A stretch of 64,000 nt of DNA from Larix kaempferi (lineage: Eukaryota; Streptophyta; Pinopsida; Pinales; Pinaceae). The DNA lies in the NCBI GenBank assembly GCA_027924585.1, contig BSBM01000186.1:8370001-8434000 (forward strand), in the 5' to 3' direction. The notes under the pieces are model-generated. The model did not search any database. It was not told the DNA's origin and saw only the letters and a list, made by a program, of their open reading frames with translations. Position numbers and translations under genes: made by a program. The stretch's first letter is position 1, and each line of letters begins with the position of its first letter. This document shows positions 1 through 11,098 of this stretch, in pieces.

Positions 1-1260
1 TATTGTTTTAATTATTGAATGCAATACAATATAGGAAAGGAACATGGAGGATCACTTATGAATCTATTATGTGTATATTTAAATTAGGGGCATCATACAT
101 TATGCATTATTGTTTTAATTATTGAGTGCAATACAATGTAGGAAAGGAACATTGAGGATCACTTATGTAACTATTGAACAGCTCTATGCAAGTGTCTTCA
201 GTAGAGTGCAAAGGTAGAGGTGAGTTTTCATTTGGTATAAAATGAATGTTTCTGCTACGAAATCATCCTCTCATCAAATACAATGATTCTCCTTGCTCCT
301 TAACTAAGTAGGATTTATGATTTTTGGTGTTTGCATAAGATATACTTATTTTTGCTTAAAAATAATCATAACATTTTTAGCCTATGTTTAATATTTATCA
401 TAAGATATTTTGTTCTTTGTTTCATATTTCTTAGAAGGTATTTGCCGTGTACATAATATTTCTCATAACTTATAAGTTGTTTTGGTCTGTATTTAATACT
501 TCTCTAATTTTTGGTGTGCAGGATGTTCTTGGTTGGCCATGGATGCCTTTGGGGTTGATATTTGGTGTGTATTTAATATTTTTATAAGGTGTTTTGGTTT
601 GTTATTAACACTTCTTTAATTTTTGTTGTGCAGGATGTTCTTGATCGGCCATGGGTGATTTCTAGGGCTATATATTGTCTATGTGTATTTTTTTTTTTTT
701 AACTATAGTTATTTTTTTCATTTGTTATTCTTCTTCTTGTTGTTTTTTTAAATTTGTATTGCCATGGTTGTTTTTCTTTTTTCATTTTGTGAGCATGACC
801 ATGCTAATTTAAGGTTTGGTATTTTATTTTCCTTCTTGCCTTGTCTTCTATTTTTGTTTGGGTTTTCCTCACCTATAGTGGGCAATGGCGATGGAGATAT
901 GTATGGGGTAATTACTAATTTACTCATTTGTAGGTACACAAATTTAAGGTTCCGTGCAATTTTAATTTAGCTTATTCACTATATGCTTAAATTAGGGTCA
1001 TCTTACATTATGTGTAATTGTTTTAATTATTGAATGCAATACTATGTAGGAAAAGAACATGGAGGATCACTTATGAAACCATCGAATATCTCTATGCGAG
1101 AGGCTTTAGTAGAGTGTTGAGGTAGAGTTGAGTTTTCATTTGGTAGAAAATACATGTCTTATGCTATGCAATCATCCTCGCATCAAATATAATGATTCTC
1201 CTTGCTCCTTCCCTAGGTAGGATTTCTGATTTTTGGTGTTTGCAAAAGATGTACCTATTG
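1..1260. repeat. Direct repeats of about 270 bp in partial triplicate
   Basis: A block near 75-345 recurs at about 984-1252. Shared landmarks in order are TGTTTTAATTATTGA, GCAATAC, GTAGGAAA, GAGGATCACTTATG, GAGTTTTCATTTGGTA, TGATTCTCCTTGCTCC and GATTTTTGGTGTTTGCA. A shorter first copy of the block's start lies at 1-60. The two long copies are about 905 bp apart and differ by scattered substitutions. Between them, two units of about 105 bp (about 478-590 and 590-690) share TTGGTGTGCAGGATGTTCTTG-like sequence. The block could be an LTR or another transposon end, but neither a primer site nor a terminal duplication could be placed. Confidence 0.7.
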
Positions 1261-1299
1261 CTGTACCTATTGAGTGTTCTAACAACGGGACGAACATCT

Positions 1300-1685
1300 A
1301 CCCACAATGGAAAACAAAACACCGAAATCCCGCAAAACAGAGACCGGAAAATTCTAATTCAGATAATGGCAGTGATTCCAAATACAACGAAGGTGATGAT
1401 TCAGATGATGCCAGGACAACAAATAGAAATCCTTCGGGGTCAAGAATGCCTCTGAAGAAGAGATTTGATTCTAGTGACAAGGATGATGATGACAGGGGCT
1501 GCCTTGATGACTCTAATAGCAAGTTGTCTATCAGAAGTGATTTATACAAAGATGATGAAGATAGAGAGTAGCTTGGAAAAATGTTTGAACTAAACCGGGA
1601 GTTGATTTTGGCAGAACGAGCAGAAGCAAGGGATAATTATTTAATGTGTAAAAGGGATCGCCAAAATGAGATTAGAAATCAATAA
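1300..1685 (+). pseudogene. RTF1/VIP5-like (Paf1 complex subunit) gene fragment
   Basis: The reading frame contains an acidic Ser/Asp-rich stretch, then PSGSRMPLKKR, a second Asp-rich stretch, SDLYKDDEDRE, an in-frame TAG at 1569, and LGKMFELNRELILAERAEAR, before ending at TAA 1683. This order (acidic region, basic PLKKR block, LYKDDEDR, then an E-M/L-ILAERA helix) matches what I recall of the N-terminal part of plant RTF1/VIP5, the Paf1-complex subunit that acts with elongating RNA polymerase II in the nucleus. The Plus3 domain and C-terminus were not found. A 24-bp piece, GATTAGAAATCAATAATGCAAAG, is repeated at 1670 and 1718. The fragment begins just after the second copy of the 270-bp direct repeat, which suggests transposon capture or a decayed duplicate. 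Identification is by eye; loss of function follows from the stop and the truncation. Confidence 0.6.
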
Positions 1686-1689
1686 TGCA

Positions 1690-4075
1690 AAGAAACAGGG
1701 CTTTGTCTATTCCTTAGATTAGAAATCAACAATGCAAAGCTTGAAACACCATTATTCCTGTGGAAAAGGCAGCTACTTAGATTGCAATTAGGTTTTGTAA
1801 TGTTAAAATTATATTCCTTGATATTTTCTTATTCCATCTTCTCTTCCTTTTGAAGTAGCATTCGTTTTTTTATTGCACTGTGAATTTTGCTACAAAGTTT
1901 GAAACAATATTATTCCAATGAAAAAAATGTAGTTGTCTACAATGCATTTAGGTTTTGTAATGTTACTATTCTTTTCCTGGGTGTTATATTCCTATCTTTT
2001 CTCATTCTTTTGAAGTTGCAATTGGTTTTCAGCTTGAACTTATTTGTTGCTCAAATGGATATGGTTGTAGATTGCAAGCCCGGTGAACTAGTGAACCAGA
2101 TGGCATACTCTCTATGCATTGAATTAAGTATGACTCTATTAATGGACAGTGTGGTATTTATTTATGGTATTCACTCCACACAAATTACAGTGAGGTCTCC
2201 TCCAATAATATTTTATTGTTTGAAACCTTCTGTAAGAATTTTTTGAGTTTGTTTTGAATTGACAATTAATCATTTGGACAAATTGTTTACCATGAAGTTG
2301 GACGGTTTTTTATTCAACTTTATGAAATTTCTTAATTCATTTAAATTTTAACTGTAGGTTGTGGAGGTAAATGTCAAATTTGAAGAACCCACATCCAATA
2401 ATATTCATAATAATGCATTTTATGCTGAGGAAAAATTGCTACGAAATGAATTGCAAGCTCAGCGTGACTGTAATCCATTGTCTGCTTGACACTGGATTAT
2501 ATGCTCTCTGTCTCTCTGTAGAGTCTAATCTATTTTTCAGCAAGATGATTTTGCATTAGCAGAATATATTCTAGTAGAGTCTAATATATTTTTCAGCAAG
2601 AGCATTTGCCATTTGTCTTTAATATCTTTTGTTGCAATTACTGTTGTAGAAAATTCATTGATTTACTATTTTTGTAGTAATGCCAATAATTACTCAATTT
2701 GTTTTCTTGGAGTAAGTGAAGATGAATTAATTATGTATTTTCTCTCCTATAGGAATGCTATAAATTTTTATGGATGCTGAGAATTTTTCTGCGGTTGAAA
2801 TAATTATTCTTTGAGCTTATATTTTCATGTGAAAATTTTGATTACTGTTGATGACCTGTCTCATGCAAACTCTCTCTCTCTTGGAGCTTAATTACGAACA
2901 CTTCGTCAATGCCATCCTTTTAGCTATATGGCTGAATTTTATTATTTTAGCCTAGTCTTTATGCTTTGTACTGTGTGGACAGATGTAATATTGACCCCTG
3001 TTAACAAGGAATTAGGATAATGGAGGACTACATTTTACATTTTTTGAACAGTTGGTCATATGCCTCTATATTTTTTTGAACTTGGGTCAGGATTAGAGAC
3101 ATGCAAGATGAAAACATCCACATCACAGGTCATTAAATATCATGCCTATTTTGATGAGGCTTCTACATAAATGTATTTCTGGTATTTTTTTACAGTAATA
3201 GAATATATTTTAGTTTGGATTTTATGGATTTAATAATTGAACATGTAACCTTTAGAATTATTGATTAGATATATTCTACATGAAACCATCTTGTCGGGGA
3301 TTTCTACAAATGTGTTATTTTCTTACCATAACAATAATGCATTATGCATTATATGAGATTGATATTATATAATGTGTATCCTGTTTGAAGTTCCAGTTGC
3401 AGTGTCCTTGTCGTTTATACTTTTATGGCTATTACATTTGTTTCAAATGTACCACGAATTTATTTATAGTTAATAGAGTGGCTAATTGTGTAGTAGTATC
3501 ATTTACAGGTTTGAAACACAAGGACTGTAAACAAAACATGGCAATTAACTGGCTACAAGGTAGTTCTAGGCTCAAATTGCTTGCTTACCATTGGCAGGGT
3601 CTGAAGCTAAGTTTGAGTTGCCTTTTTAAGGCATAACCTTTGGGTAACTCTATATAATAAAGATGAGCAATATCCAGGAGGTGAATTTCCTAATCAAAAT
3701 CCACGTGTTGGAGAAGGATTACATACGTGGAGCAAAATCAAAGCCTTGATGATTTTGATATTGTTCTATGGTTAGTCATTATTCCCATCCTTTGCATCTT
3801 TATCATGAAGATACAGTTTAAGATTCCGCTGGTTGTGTTTTATGTTTGACTTTTGTTTTTGCAATCTTAATTTTATGAAGTGTTTTTTTTCTCTTTAGTC
3901 CCCTACCATCAAAATGCTGTGAAGTGAGGTTTTCATTGGTTACTTTCTGGAGTTTTTGTAGTTTGCAAACCATTTTTGTGCCATGGAGGAGTTTTAGAAA
4001 ATCAGGAATGTATAAATATTAAATTGTATTCTTTATAAAACATTTCTTTTGCAAATTTGAAATGTTGTAGATTGG
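1690..4075. other. Intergenic spacer with two exon-like fragments
   Basis: No convincing gene. A possible exon at about 2359-2475 follows an AG acceptor (TAACTGTAG) and reads [11 protein letters not shown], then [15 protein letters not shown]. The second part faintly recalls the C-terminal coiled region of RTF1, which would fit the fragment upstream, but it is too short to assign. Another open stretch at about 3663-3755 contains [19 protein letters not shown], which I do not recognise. The rest is AT-rich, with many stops in all frames. Confidence 0.35.
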
Positions 4076-4079
4076 CCAC

Positions 4080-4502
4080 TTGGAATGCATTTGCAGAAGA
4101 GGAATTATGTCCGATTTCCTTCTCCCAATCTCTGTTAAGGTAGCTTGTAGCCCTTCAACTCTTGTCTTGTCTGATTTAAATCTATCTAGAAAATATAGGC
4201 CTAACCATGATGTTCTACAGTTTACAGACCTGGAATGCACAGTGCGATATAAATCTGCACAGGGTTTCAAATGGAATCCCATGAGAGGCATTAGAATGGT
4301 GGTGAAGAACCAGACAGATCGGAAGAAAATTCTCAATGGAATCACAGGGTATGTCGCATCTAAATCAAATTCTGGCTTTAATGGGTCCTTCAGGCAACGG
4401 TAAAACGACATTACTCAAAATTATTGGAGGAAGAATCCAAGGGAATTTGACTGGTTCTTTAACATATAACGGGGTTCCTTACAACAATGCCCTAAAGAGA
4501 AG
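4080..4502 (+). pseudogene. ABCG pseudogene exon 1 (N-terminus and Walker A)
   Basis: The first frame reads from a possible ATG at 4080 (or 4110) through LQFTDLECTVRYKS to KKILNGITGYVASK, the usual start of an ABCG nucleotide-binding domain. The next part, ILALMGPSGNGKTTLLKI, lies one base out of frame, so there is a frameshift at about 4360-4368, just before Walker A. The exon continues through SLTYNGVPYNNALKR and ends in phase 2 at a GTCAGT donor (4503). Confidence 0.8.
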
Positions 4503-4866
4503 GTCAGTACAAGTTTAAATGTTATTTATATATTAAAACTTCATGGAAAAGCTTAGATGGTAGTTTTAAACAAACATGGTCAAGAATTGAGCATAAATCC
4601 TATGTATGTTTTCTAGTAGTTCAAAGGAATGAAGTGTTTCTTTCAATTCATTGCAAATGCTTTTAGGAAGTGAATAAAAAACAATGTCCTTGTAAGATTA
4701 CTTAGGTTGACCAATATATTTCAAGGCCATAAACAGAAGTAATCAAAGATCTATTCAAGTCAATTAGAGCATAAATTTAGCAAGTGTTTAGCTATATCAC
4801 TATACTTTTACAGTTTACTATAATTTGCTAAGGACTAGGTCATTGAAGAGTTACAATGATTTGCAG

Positions 4867-5052
4867 GATTAGTCTATTTGAAAACTTGGTTTGCGGGATA
4901 GGATTTATAACACAAGAGGACATACTATACGACAAGTTAATAGTTTATGAAACACTTCTTTTTGCTGCCAAGTTGAGGCTTCCTAGTAATATGAGCAAAC
5001 ACCAAAAGCTTGCAAAAGTAGAGACAACACTTTAAAGTCTTCGCTTGGAAAG
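4867..5052 (+). pseudogene. ABCG pseudogene exon 2 (Q-loop)
   Basis: This follows the acceptor TTTGCAG and contains GFITQEDILYDKLIVYETLL and FAAKLRLPSN, the Q-loop and following helix of ABCG proteins. An in-frame TAA at 5033 interrupts the VETTL-SLRLE segment. The exon ends at a GTATCC donor (5053). The intron then runs to the CACAAG acceptor at 5228-5233. Confidence 0.8.
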
Positions 5053-5233
5053 GTATCCTCAGTTTATTAATCTGTGTAGCTACTAGACATTATAAGATTG
5101 GAATGTGAAGGAATCAAATATAACTATAACATCAACTTTCCATACACAAAAATAAAAATTGTATACATGGGAAGTTGTTCACAACTGAAAACATACGTTG
5201 TAGCTTAATGTTTATTCATTTCACATTCACAAG

Positions 5234-5243
5234 ATGCTGAAAT
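5234..5243 (+). pseudogene. ABCG pseudogene exon 3, 5' part, cut off by the insertion
   Basis: Only ATGCTGAAAT lies before the inserted element. Joined in phase to exon 2 (AG|A TGC TGA AAT), it gives R-C-stop-N, where ABCG proteins usually have R-C-Q-D/N. The last five bases, GAAAT, are the target-site duplication repeated after the element at 10745-10749. Confidence 0.75.
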
Positions 5244-6279
5244 TGTGGGAAAGCAGGGGGGAGTTGCTCTTATTCTCAGCAACACACACAGATCACTAAG
5301 CTCACAAATTTTCACCTACAGGACTATCTCTGCCGAGTTGCAGCTGACTACAATCTGTAGCACAGTCACAGCTGACTGTAATATTCAGCACAATCACAGC
5401 AAGCATTAAGAGCTGACTGTATTCTACAAGACTGTTTCAGCTAACAGTAAACTACACGACTGTTTCAGCTATGTTTAGATAACCCCTGCGTTCATAACAC
5501 TTGATTGTTTCAGCATACTCTGTTTCAACAATCAAACACATTTAACATCTCTATACTCTGTTTTAGCAAATTCTGAAATCTAACTTGCTACAGTAAAACT
5601 AAACATTCCAGCTCAAATAATTATCATGCTACAGCAAAAAACAAATTCAGAAATAAATATGAGTTTTCAAACTCAAACAACAGAGTGTAACAGAAACACA
5701 CAGAAAAAATTATGGGTTTAACTAAACATTGTATTCCACTATGTTTCTTCCATTTCTCTCTATTTCACTCTATTACAAACCAATACTACATCGGTATTTA
5801 TACAACATAAAATATAGTTGGTCATTTAATTCAACTTGACCTTTCACTGCACCAAAATTTACTTTTCATAATTTAATTAATTCTCTGCCCTTTCATGCAC
5901 TGTAACAGGAATGTTGGATGCCCCTTCGATCTTTGACAGGCTGTAGCTAAGCAAGTGAATGTCCCTATGTTGCGATGGCGATGTCCCACGCTACTCCTTT
6001 AACATCTGACCAACTGAAACAAGTCAGTAAATGCCTCTTCAAAACTCAATGTGATACTCAGCCCCAATAATTATTCGATGAATAATGGTGTGCTGTGACA
6101 AAGGTTGTAAATGCTTCTTCAGAAATTAATGTGATGTGTTGCCTCAACGAAACCTTGACAGCATGATAGAATCAGAAGGTGTGGCATTGGTTGACTCCTT
6201 AGAGTTCTGGCGGCCACTCTGTAGGGCGGTGTTTGTCTTTTTCAGATTGTGGCGATGAAGGAATTAACGGCTGCCAACA
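5244..6279 (-). repeat. 3' LTR of the copia-type element (minus-strand sense)
   Basis: 1,036 bp, TGTGGGAAAG to TGCCAACA on the plus strand. It matches 9696-10744 along its full length with scattered substitutions and a few small gaps. A TATA-like GTATAAATACC lies on the minus strand near 5792-5802. Confidence 0.9.
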
Positions 6280-6290
6280 TTCTCCCCCTT
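6280..6290 (-). promoter_or_regulatory. Polypurine tract of the copia-type element
   Basis: The minus strand reads AAGGGGGAGAA directly before the 3' LTR. This is the position and composition expected of the plus-strand primer for reverse transcription. Confidence 0.85.
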
Positions 6291-6616
6291 AATTACTTCA
6301 CCCAAAATACATCAAATGCAAACAACTATAACTTTACAAGCATATAAAAAAAACATTTCAACTATAGTGCCTGTTGGTCTCAGCAAGACTTACGTCAATA
6401 GCTAAACAACTCAAAAATTGGTTTGACATTCTTTGTTGCAACATACTAGTGTTGCTTTTCTTCAACTCTTTCATAAGCATTTATTTTTCTTTCGACTCCA
6501 AACTTTGAAATATGTAAACTTTGTTTTCTGTTTTATCTTCATCTTCACCTTGATCTTCTTCAGCTCGTGCTTCACTTGTGGTTTCAGCCATCTCTTCAGC
6601 TTGACTTTATATCTTA

Positions 6617-8235
6617 TTAATCTGGACTTCTTTTTTTGGTAGCTCCACAACACTTGTCCTTCTCATCTTCAGTTGGCTGTTCAAAATATAATACTTCATC
6701 CTTTACTTTAACACCAAGACCATTTCTTTCAAACTTCTTAGACTTTACAAACCAATCATCATTCATAATTTTAATTACATTACTCTCAACTTCATCTTCA
6801 TCATTACTTGGCTTAGAAATCCAAACTTTATACCAATAATACATTTGATTCTTCATCTTCACTTTCTTCTTTACCTTCAATGTTTTCTTTGATTCCTCAA
6901 ATCCATTATGATCAGCTTCAGCTGCAAAACGTTCTTCAATTTGCTTATCATCATTCAAATTTTCAATGTCCTTTATGCCAAGGACTTCAATCCAAATCTT
7001 TCCATGTAAATACTGTAACGTGGGCATACAAAGATCCCACAATCCATCTTTGACTTCAACAAGAGTAATCTGTTCAATATCATTATGTAAACACATTAAC
7101 TGATAATAATGCCTCATTTCTTTAGGACTCCATGACATGAATACCTTTTCAACTGATTCTTCAACCAATCCATCTTTGCTGCAATTTTCTTCATTCAAAT
7201 CAAATTCATCATTATCTTCAAAGGATTCTTCTTCATCTTAGATTGGTTTCTCATCTTCACATTCAAACATTTTGTCAACATTATATAATTTATCATAATG
7301 TGAACCATATTGGTTCTTTTCATTTTTCACTTCTCTGAGAGCTATCATTATCTCTTCATTCAAATCTACCTCTGCTGCTGCAACAAGGCAATCAAATTTC
7401 TTTATTTATGCTTCCACAACAAGACTTGCATCTTTATTATCATATCTTGGCTTTTCAAGCCATTCTTCCAAAAATTTCAACTGTTCATCAAGAACATCAT
7501 TCCTTATTTCAGTTGCTCTGTCTGCAACAGAACATACAACATCTTGAGTCTTATCATTATGCAACTCTTTTTCTATCACTGCTTCTGCAATCACTAAATC
7601 ATCAACCTTTTTATTTTTAGCATCATTATAGATTCCTTTTGCTTCAATCGCTGCAACTTCTGTGCAATCTTCAACAATCTTTTCAAATTCATCAACAAAA
7701 TTAAAATCATCAATATTTTCAAAAAACTCACAAACAAGGTCAACACTTCAACACAATGCACTTTATCTTTCGTAGCTTCTGATGTTGCCTCACATACTGC
7801 TAATATGGAAGTATCCATTCTATCATCATGATCATCTTTCACTATTACTTCTCCATGAGCAATTTTAACAATACTAGCTGCTTCATTGACACCTTCTTCA
7901 TAGTTGTCATCAGCAATAAACATCGCTGGAATATTCAAAGAACAAACTGCTACACTAGCAGTTACATCACCTTCAATATTTGAATTATAAGCCAAGACTT
8001 CATCATTATCTTCCTTTGTACCTGCACAATCACTACCAAACAAATTATTAGAAAACATCTCATTCTCTTTTCTGTCCTTATCTGCACCATTCAATATCGC
8101 TGCGGAATTCTTCTTCAAAAACATCACCAACACTTTTTCCATCAGCAAATACACCATTTTCATAAATGTATTTTTCACCAGCAACTTTACTATCTTCCTT
8201 ATGTGCACCAAATGGATGAGTGCAACATTCTTCAT
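6617..8235 (-). pseudogene. Broken acidic reading region downstream of gag
   Basis: Three overlapping or adjacent minus-strand frames (8235-7594, 7594-7406 and 7198-6617) show the same composition: many Asp, Glu, Lys, Asn and Val residues, with recurring acidic clusters such as CAGTKEDNDEVLA, KDDHDDRMD and NDDKQIEERF. They probably come from one long frame in continuity with gag and broken by frameshifts. I do not recognise a polymerase, protease or integrase motif. It may be an extended Gag C-terminus or an added non-polymerase frame; its function is unknown. Confidence 0.5.
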
Positions 8236-9063
8236 TTTCTACAACATGACTACTGTAAATTATTTCAAGCACATCTTGGTCTTCGAATTCTACAACATCT
8301 TCAGTGTTGTCTTCTAGATTCATTGTACCTACATGTCCACAATCATCACATTCAATACATGATTTAAATACCTTCATGGGCATACCCATCAAGGACTCTT
8401 CTTGCGCAAATACTTCTCCGTTGTCCTCACACTTGAAGAATTTATCATTTTTATCAGCATTCTGCATGTTAACCATTTCATCATGTTCACAATTCACTTC
8501 AGTGACATCTAAATTCAAAACCTTATCAACATCTTCATCAATAGCAATTTTGACTTCTTCATATTCTTCTGCTACAATACAAGATACAACAGCCTCATCT
8601 TCTTCTTTAGTTTCAACATCATTTGGTATATCAACACAACAACGTAGTTCACCAATAATTTGACTATCTGCTGCGGCTTCTGCAAGCTTATCTGCTGAAA
8701 TGTTAACAGGCTGTGACTCAGCCATATATCTCCCCCTTACATCAAACTTTCTCTTCAAACTTTCCCAGGATTCTCTAGCTGTGTTTGCTTCAGCAATTAC
8801 ATAAAAAGTATTATCATCCAAAGCTTGCTGGATGTAGTACAACGCAAATGCATCTCTTGCCTCATCATGGGGTTTCTTAACTCCATCCTTAACAAAATTC
8901 CATAAACCTCTAACATGCAAGAAATTTTTCATATTAACTGACCAAGAATCATACGTTATACCTGAGAAATATGGCGGTGGATAATAGATGCTGCTCCATG
9001 CATCCTGTACTTTTTCTTGAACTTCATATGCTTTAGTATCCTCTTCCTTCTCTTGAAATTCCT
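8078..9063 (-). pseudogene. Copia-type gag (DUF4219/UBN2-like)
   Basis: Reading the minus strand, the frame runs from about 9063 through YYPPPYFSGITYDSWSVNMK and FLHVRGLWNFVKDGVKKP (DUF4219-like start of copia Gag), then YYIQQALDDNTFYVIAEA and ARESWESLKRKFDVRGRY (UBN2-like), and continues into a strongly acidic tail to 8078. The first ATG in the open frame is at 8932, but the gag homology clearly starts upstream, after a TAG at about 9064. No zinc knuckle was seen. The acidic tail contains many D/E runs and Cys-His pairs such as CIECDDCGH. Gag would package element RNA into particles in the cytoplasm. Confidence 0.75.
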
Positions 9064-9064
9064 A

Positions 9065-9682
9065 TGCTTCAACAGGTTCCTCGATGGTTTCTTCTAATAT
9101 CTCTACTATGGCAAAACCAACTTCTTTTGCATTCACAATATTCTTCTTCATTCATTTAAGCCTTCTGCTTTTCCCGATGTCTTCGTCTTCAAATAAATTC
9201 TTGCACAAAAATTTAATTTTTTTTACTCCTAGTCCTCTTTCAGGCATAAGAGCTTCAACTCAAACCAGGCAAACTTCCCAAACAATGGGATTCAAACTGC
9301 TCTACCATTAAACTATATGGGAGCTATCAACCAGCAAGAATGTCTTCCTTTCAACTGATCAACTTCTATGTGAGGGAACACAAACACATATTCAACTTCT
9401 TCCTCGGGCTACAACCCTTTCTTCTCTTTACACAAACCACGTCAAATTCAGACTTTTGCTGCTAAATGATGACTCAAAATTTACTTAAGGGATCACATGA
9501 GCTCTTACCAACACAGAGCTCGACTGAACTTACTTCTACTCTTTCTAGATAGCAAGAAGGGGGTGCTGGAGTAAACCTCAACAACAGGATATCCAAATAA
9601 AACACAAAAGTTTCAACACACAATCATATGGCTCATTCATGAAGTGAGCACAGAACCAACTAACATAAATCATAAAAACTCA
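9065..9682 (-). other. Leader of the copia-type element
   Basis: About 0.6 kb between the primer-binding site and gag, with no long frame. The minus strand at about 9324-9255 has a half-tRNA-like look (GCTCCCATATAGTTTAATGG), but the acceptor stem does not close. Confidence 0.5.
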
Positions 9683-9694
9683 GCTCTGGTACCA
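9683..9694 (-). promoter_or_regulatory. Primer-binding site of the copia-type element
   Basis: The minus strand reads TGGTACCAGAGC one base inside the 5' LTR. It differs by one base from TGGTATCAGAGC, the usual site complementary to the 3' end of initiator tRNA-Met. Confidence 0.88.
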
Positions 9695-9695
9695 C

Positions 9696-10744
9696 TGTGG
9701 GAAGGTAGGGGGGAGTTGCTCTTATTCTCAGCAACACACACAGATCACTAAGCTCACAAATTTTCACCTACAAGATTGTCTCTGCTGAGTTGCAGCTGAC
9801 TGTGATCTACAGCACAGTCACAACTGACTGTAACAACTAACTGTAATATTCAACACAGTCACAGCAAGCATTAAGAGCTGACTGTATTCTACAGGACTAT
9901 TTCAGCTAACAGTAAACTACACGACTGTTTCAGCTATGTTTAGATAACCCCTGCGTTCATAACACTTGGTTGTTTCAACATACTCTATTTCAATAATCAA
10001 ACACATTTAACATCTCTATACTATGTTTCAGCAAATTCTGAAATCTAACTTGCTACAGCAAAACTAAACATTCCAGCTCAGATAATTATCATGCTACAGC
10101 AAAAAACAAATTCAGAAATAAATATGAGTTTTCAAACTCAAACAACAGAGTGTAACAAAAACAAACAGAAAAAATTATGGGTTTAACTAAACATTGTATT
10201 CCACTATGTTTCTTCCATTTCTCTCTATTTCACTCTATTACTAACCAATACTACATCGGTATTTATACAATAGAAAATATAGTCGGTCATTTAATTCAAC
10301 TTGACCTTTGCTGCACCAAAATTTACTGTTCATAATTTAATTAATTCTCTGCCCTTTCATGCACTGTAACAGGAATGTTGGATGCCCCTTCGATCTTTGA
10401 CAGGCTGTAGCTAAGCAAGTGAATGTCCATGTGTTGCAACGGTGATGTCCCATGCTTCTCCTTTAACATTTGACCAAATGAAACAAGTTAGTAAATGCCT
10501 CTTCAAAACTCAATGTGATACTCAGCCCCAATAATTATTCGATGAATAGTGGTGTGCTATGACAGAGGCTGTAAATGCTTCTTCGGAAATTAATGTGATG
10601 TGCTACCTCAACGAAACCTTGATAGCATGACAGAATTAGACGGTGTGGCGGTGGTTGACTCCTCAGAGTTCTGGCGGCCACTCAACAGGGCGGTGTTTGT
10701 CTTTTTTCAGACTGTGGCGGTGAAGGAATTAACGAGTGCCATCA
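9696..10744 (-). repeat. 5' LTR of the copia-type element (minus-strand sense)
   Basis: 1,049 bp, TGTGGGAAGG to TGCCATCA on the plus strand. On the minus strand a TATA-like box (GTATAAATACC) falls near 10258-10268 and is the likely promoter. The LTR contains several short repeats of the form GCTGACTGT / CACAGTCACAGC near its plus-strand left end. Confidence 0.9.
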
Positions 10745-10749
10745 GAAAT

Positions 10750-10923
10750 GCAATAGTTGGTGGATACGTTTTGTGTGGTGTCTCTGGAGGGGAGAAGAAG
10801 AGGACTTGTATGTCCTATAAAATACTAGTGGATCCATCCTTTCTATTGTTAGATGAACCCACATCAGGCCTTGATTCATCCACTTCGCTCAAGCTACTGC
10901 ATGTTCTCAACAACATTGCAAAG
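10750..10923 (+). pseudogene. ABCG pseudogene exon 3, 3' part (signature and Walker B)
   Basis: Directly after the target duplication the frame resumes with AIVGGYVLCGVSGGEKKR, then LLLDEPTSGLDSSTS and VLNNIAK, ending at a GTACAC donor. With the 10 bases at 5234-5243 the exon is 184 bp, which with the two carried-over bases is exactly 62 codons. That supports the reconstruction of a single interrupted exon. Confidence 0.85.
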
Positions 10924-11098
10924 GTACACTAGTAACTCTCTAATATTGCTTATTGTTTTATTTGCTTGCAAACAAAACTGTTGAAGGTCTTATGGGTCTC
11001 TGAGGAGCAGATGTGAGTATGATGTGTGAAGTAAATTATATTCATAGTGGCACTACTATAATTATATGATTATGATGTGTGATGTAAATTATATGCAG

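Larger units (their letters stand above)
5244..10744 (-). mobile_element. Non-autonomous copia-type LTR retrotransposon (gag only) inside the ABCG gene
   Basis: Two LTRs of about 1.04 kb (5244-6279 and 9696-10744) begin TG and end CA and are flanked by the 5-bp duplication GAAAT (5239-5243 and 10745-10749). The primer-binding site (minus strand TGGTACCAGAGC) abuts the right-hand LTR and the polypurine tract (minus strand AAGGGGGAGAA) abuts the left-hand LTR, so transcription runs on the minus strand. The 3.4-kb interior holds a copia-type gag and a long acidic region. No protease, integrase or reverse transcriptase motif is visible. It resembles TR-GAG-type elements that rely on enzymes made elsewhere. 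The LTRs look roughly 95% alike by eye. Confidence 0.92.

Noticed and set aside
590-690. DVLDRPW-like peptide after a GCAG acceptor, recalling a protein kinase exon
   Set aside because: Only about seven residues fit, and the sequence is one copy of a local tandem repeat.
2040-2246. Possible further RTF1 exon (VDCKPGELVNQMAYSL)
   Set aside because: No stretch beyond a few residues fits the Plus3 domain, and the hydrophobic remainder does not fit the protein.
9250-9324. tRNA-like sequence on the minus strand in the copia element's leader
   Set aside because: The D-arm-like part resembles a tRNA, but the acceptor stem does not pair and no proper T-arm follows.
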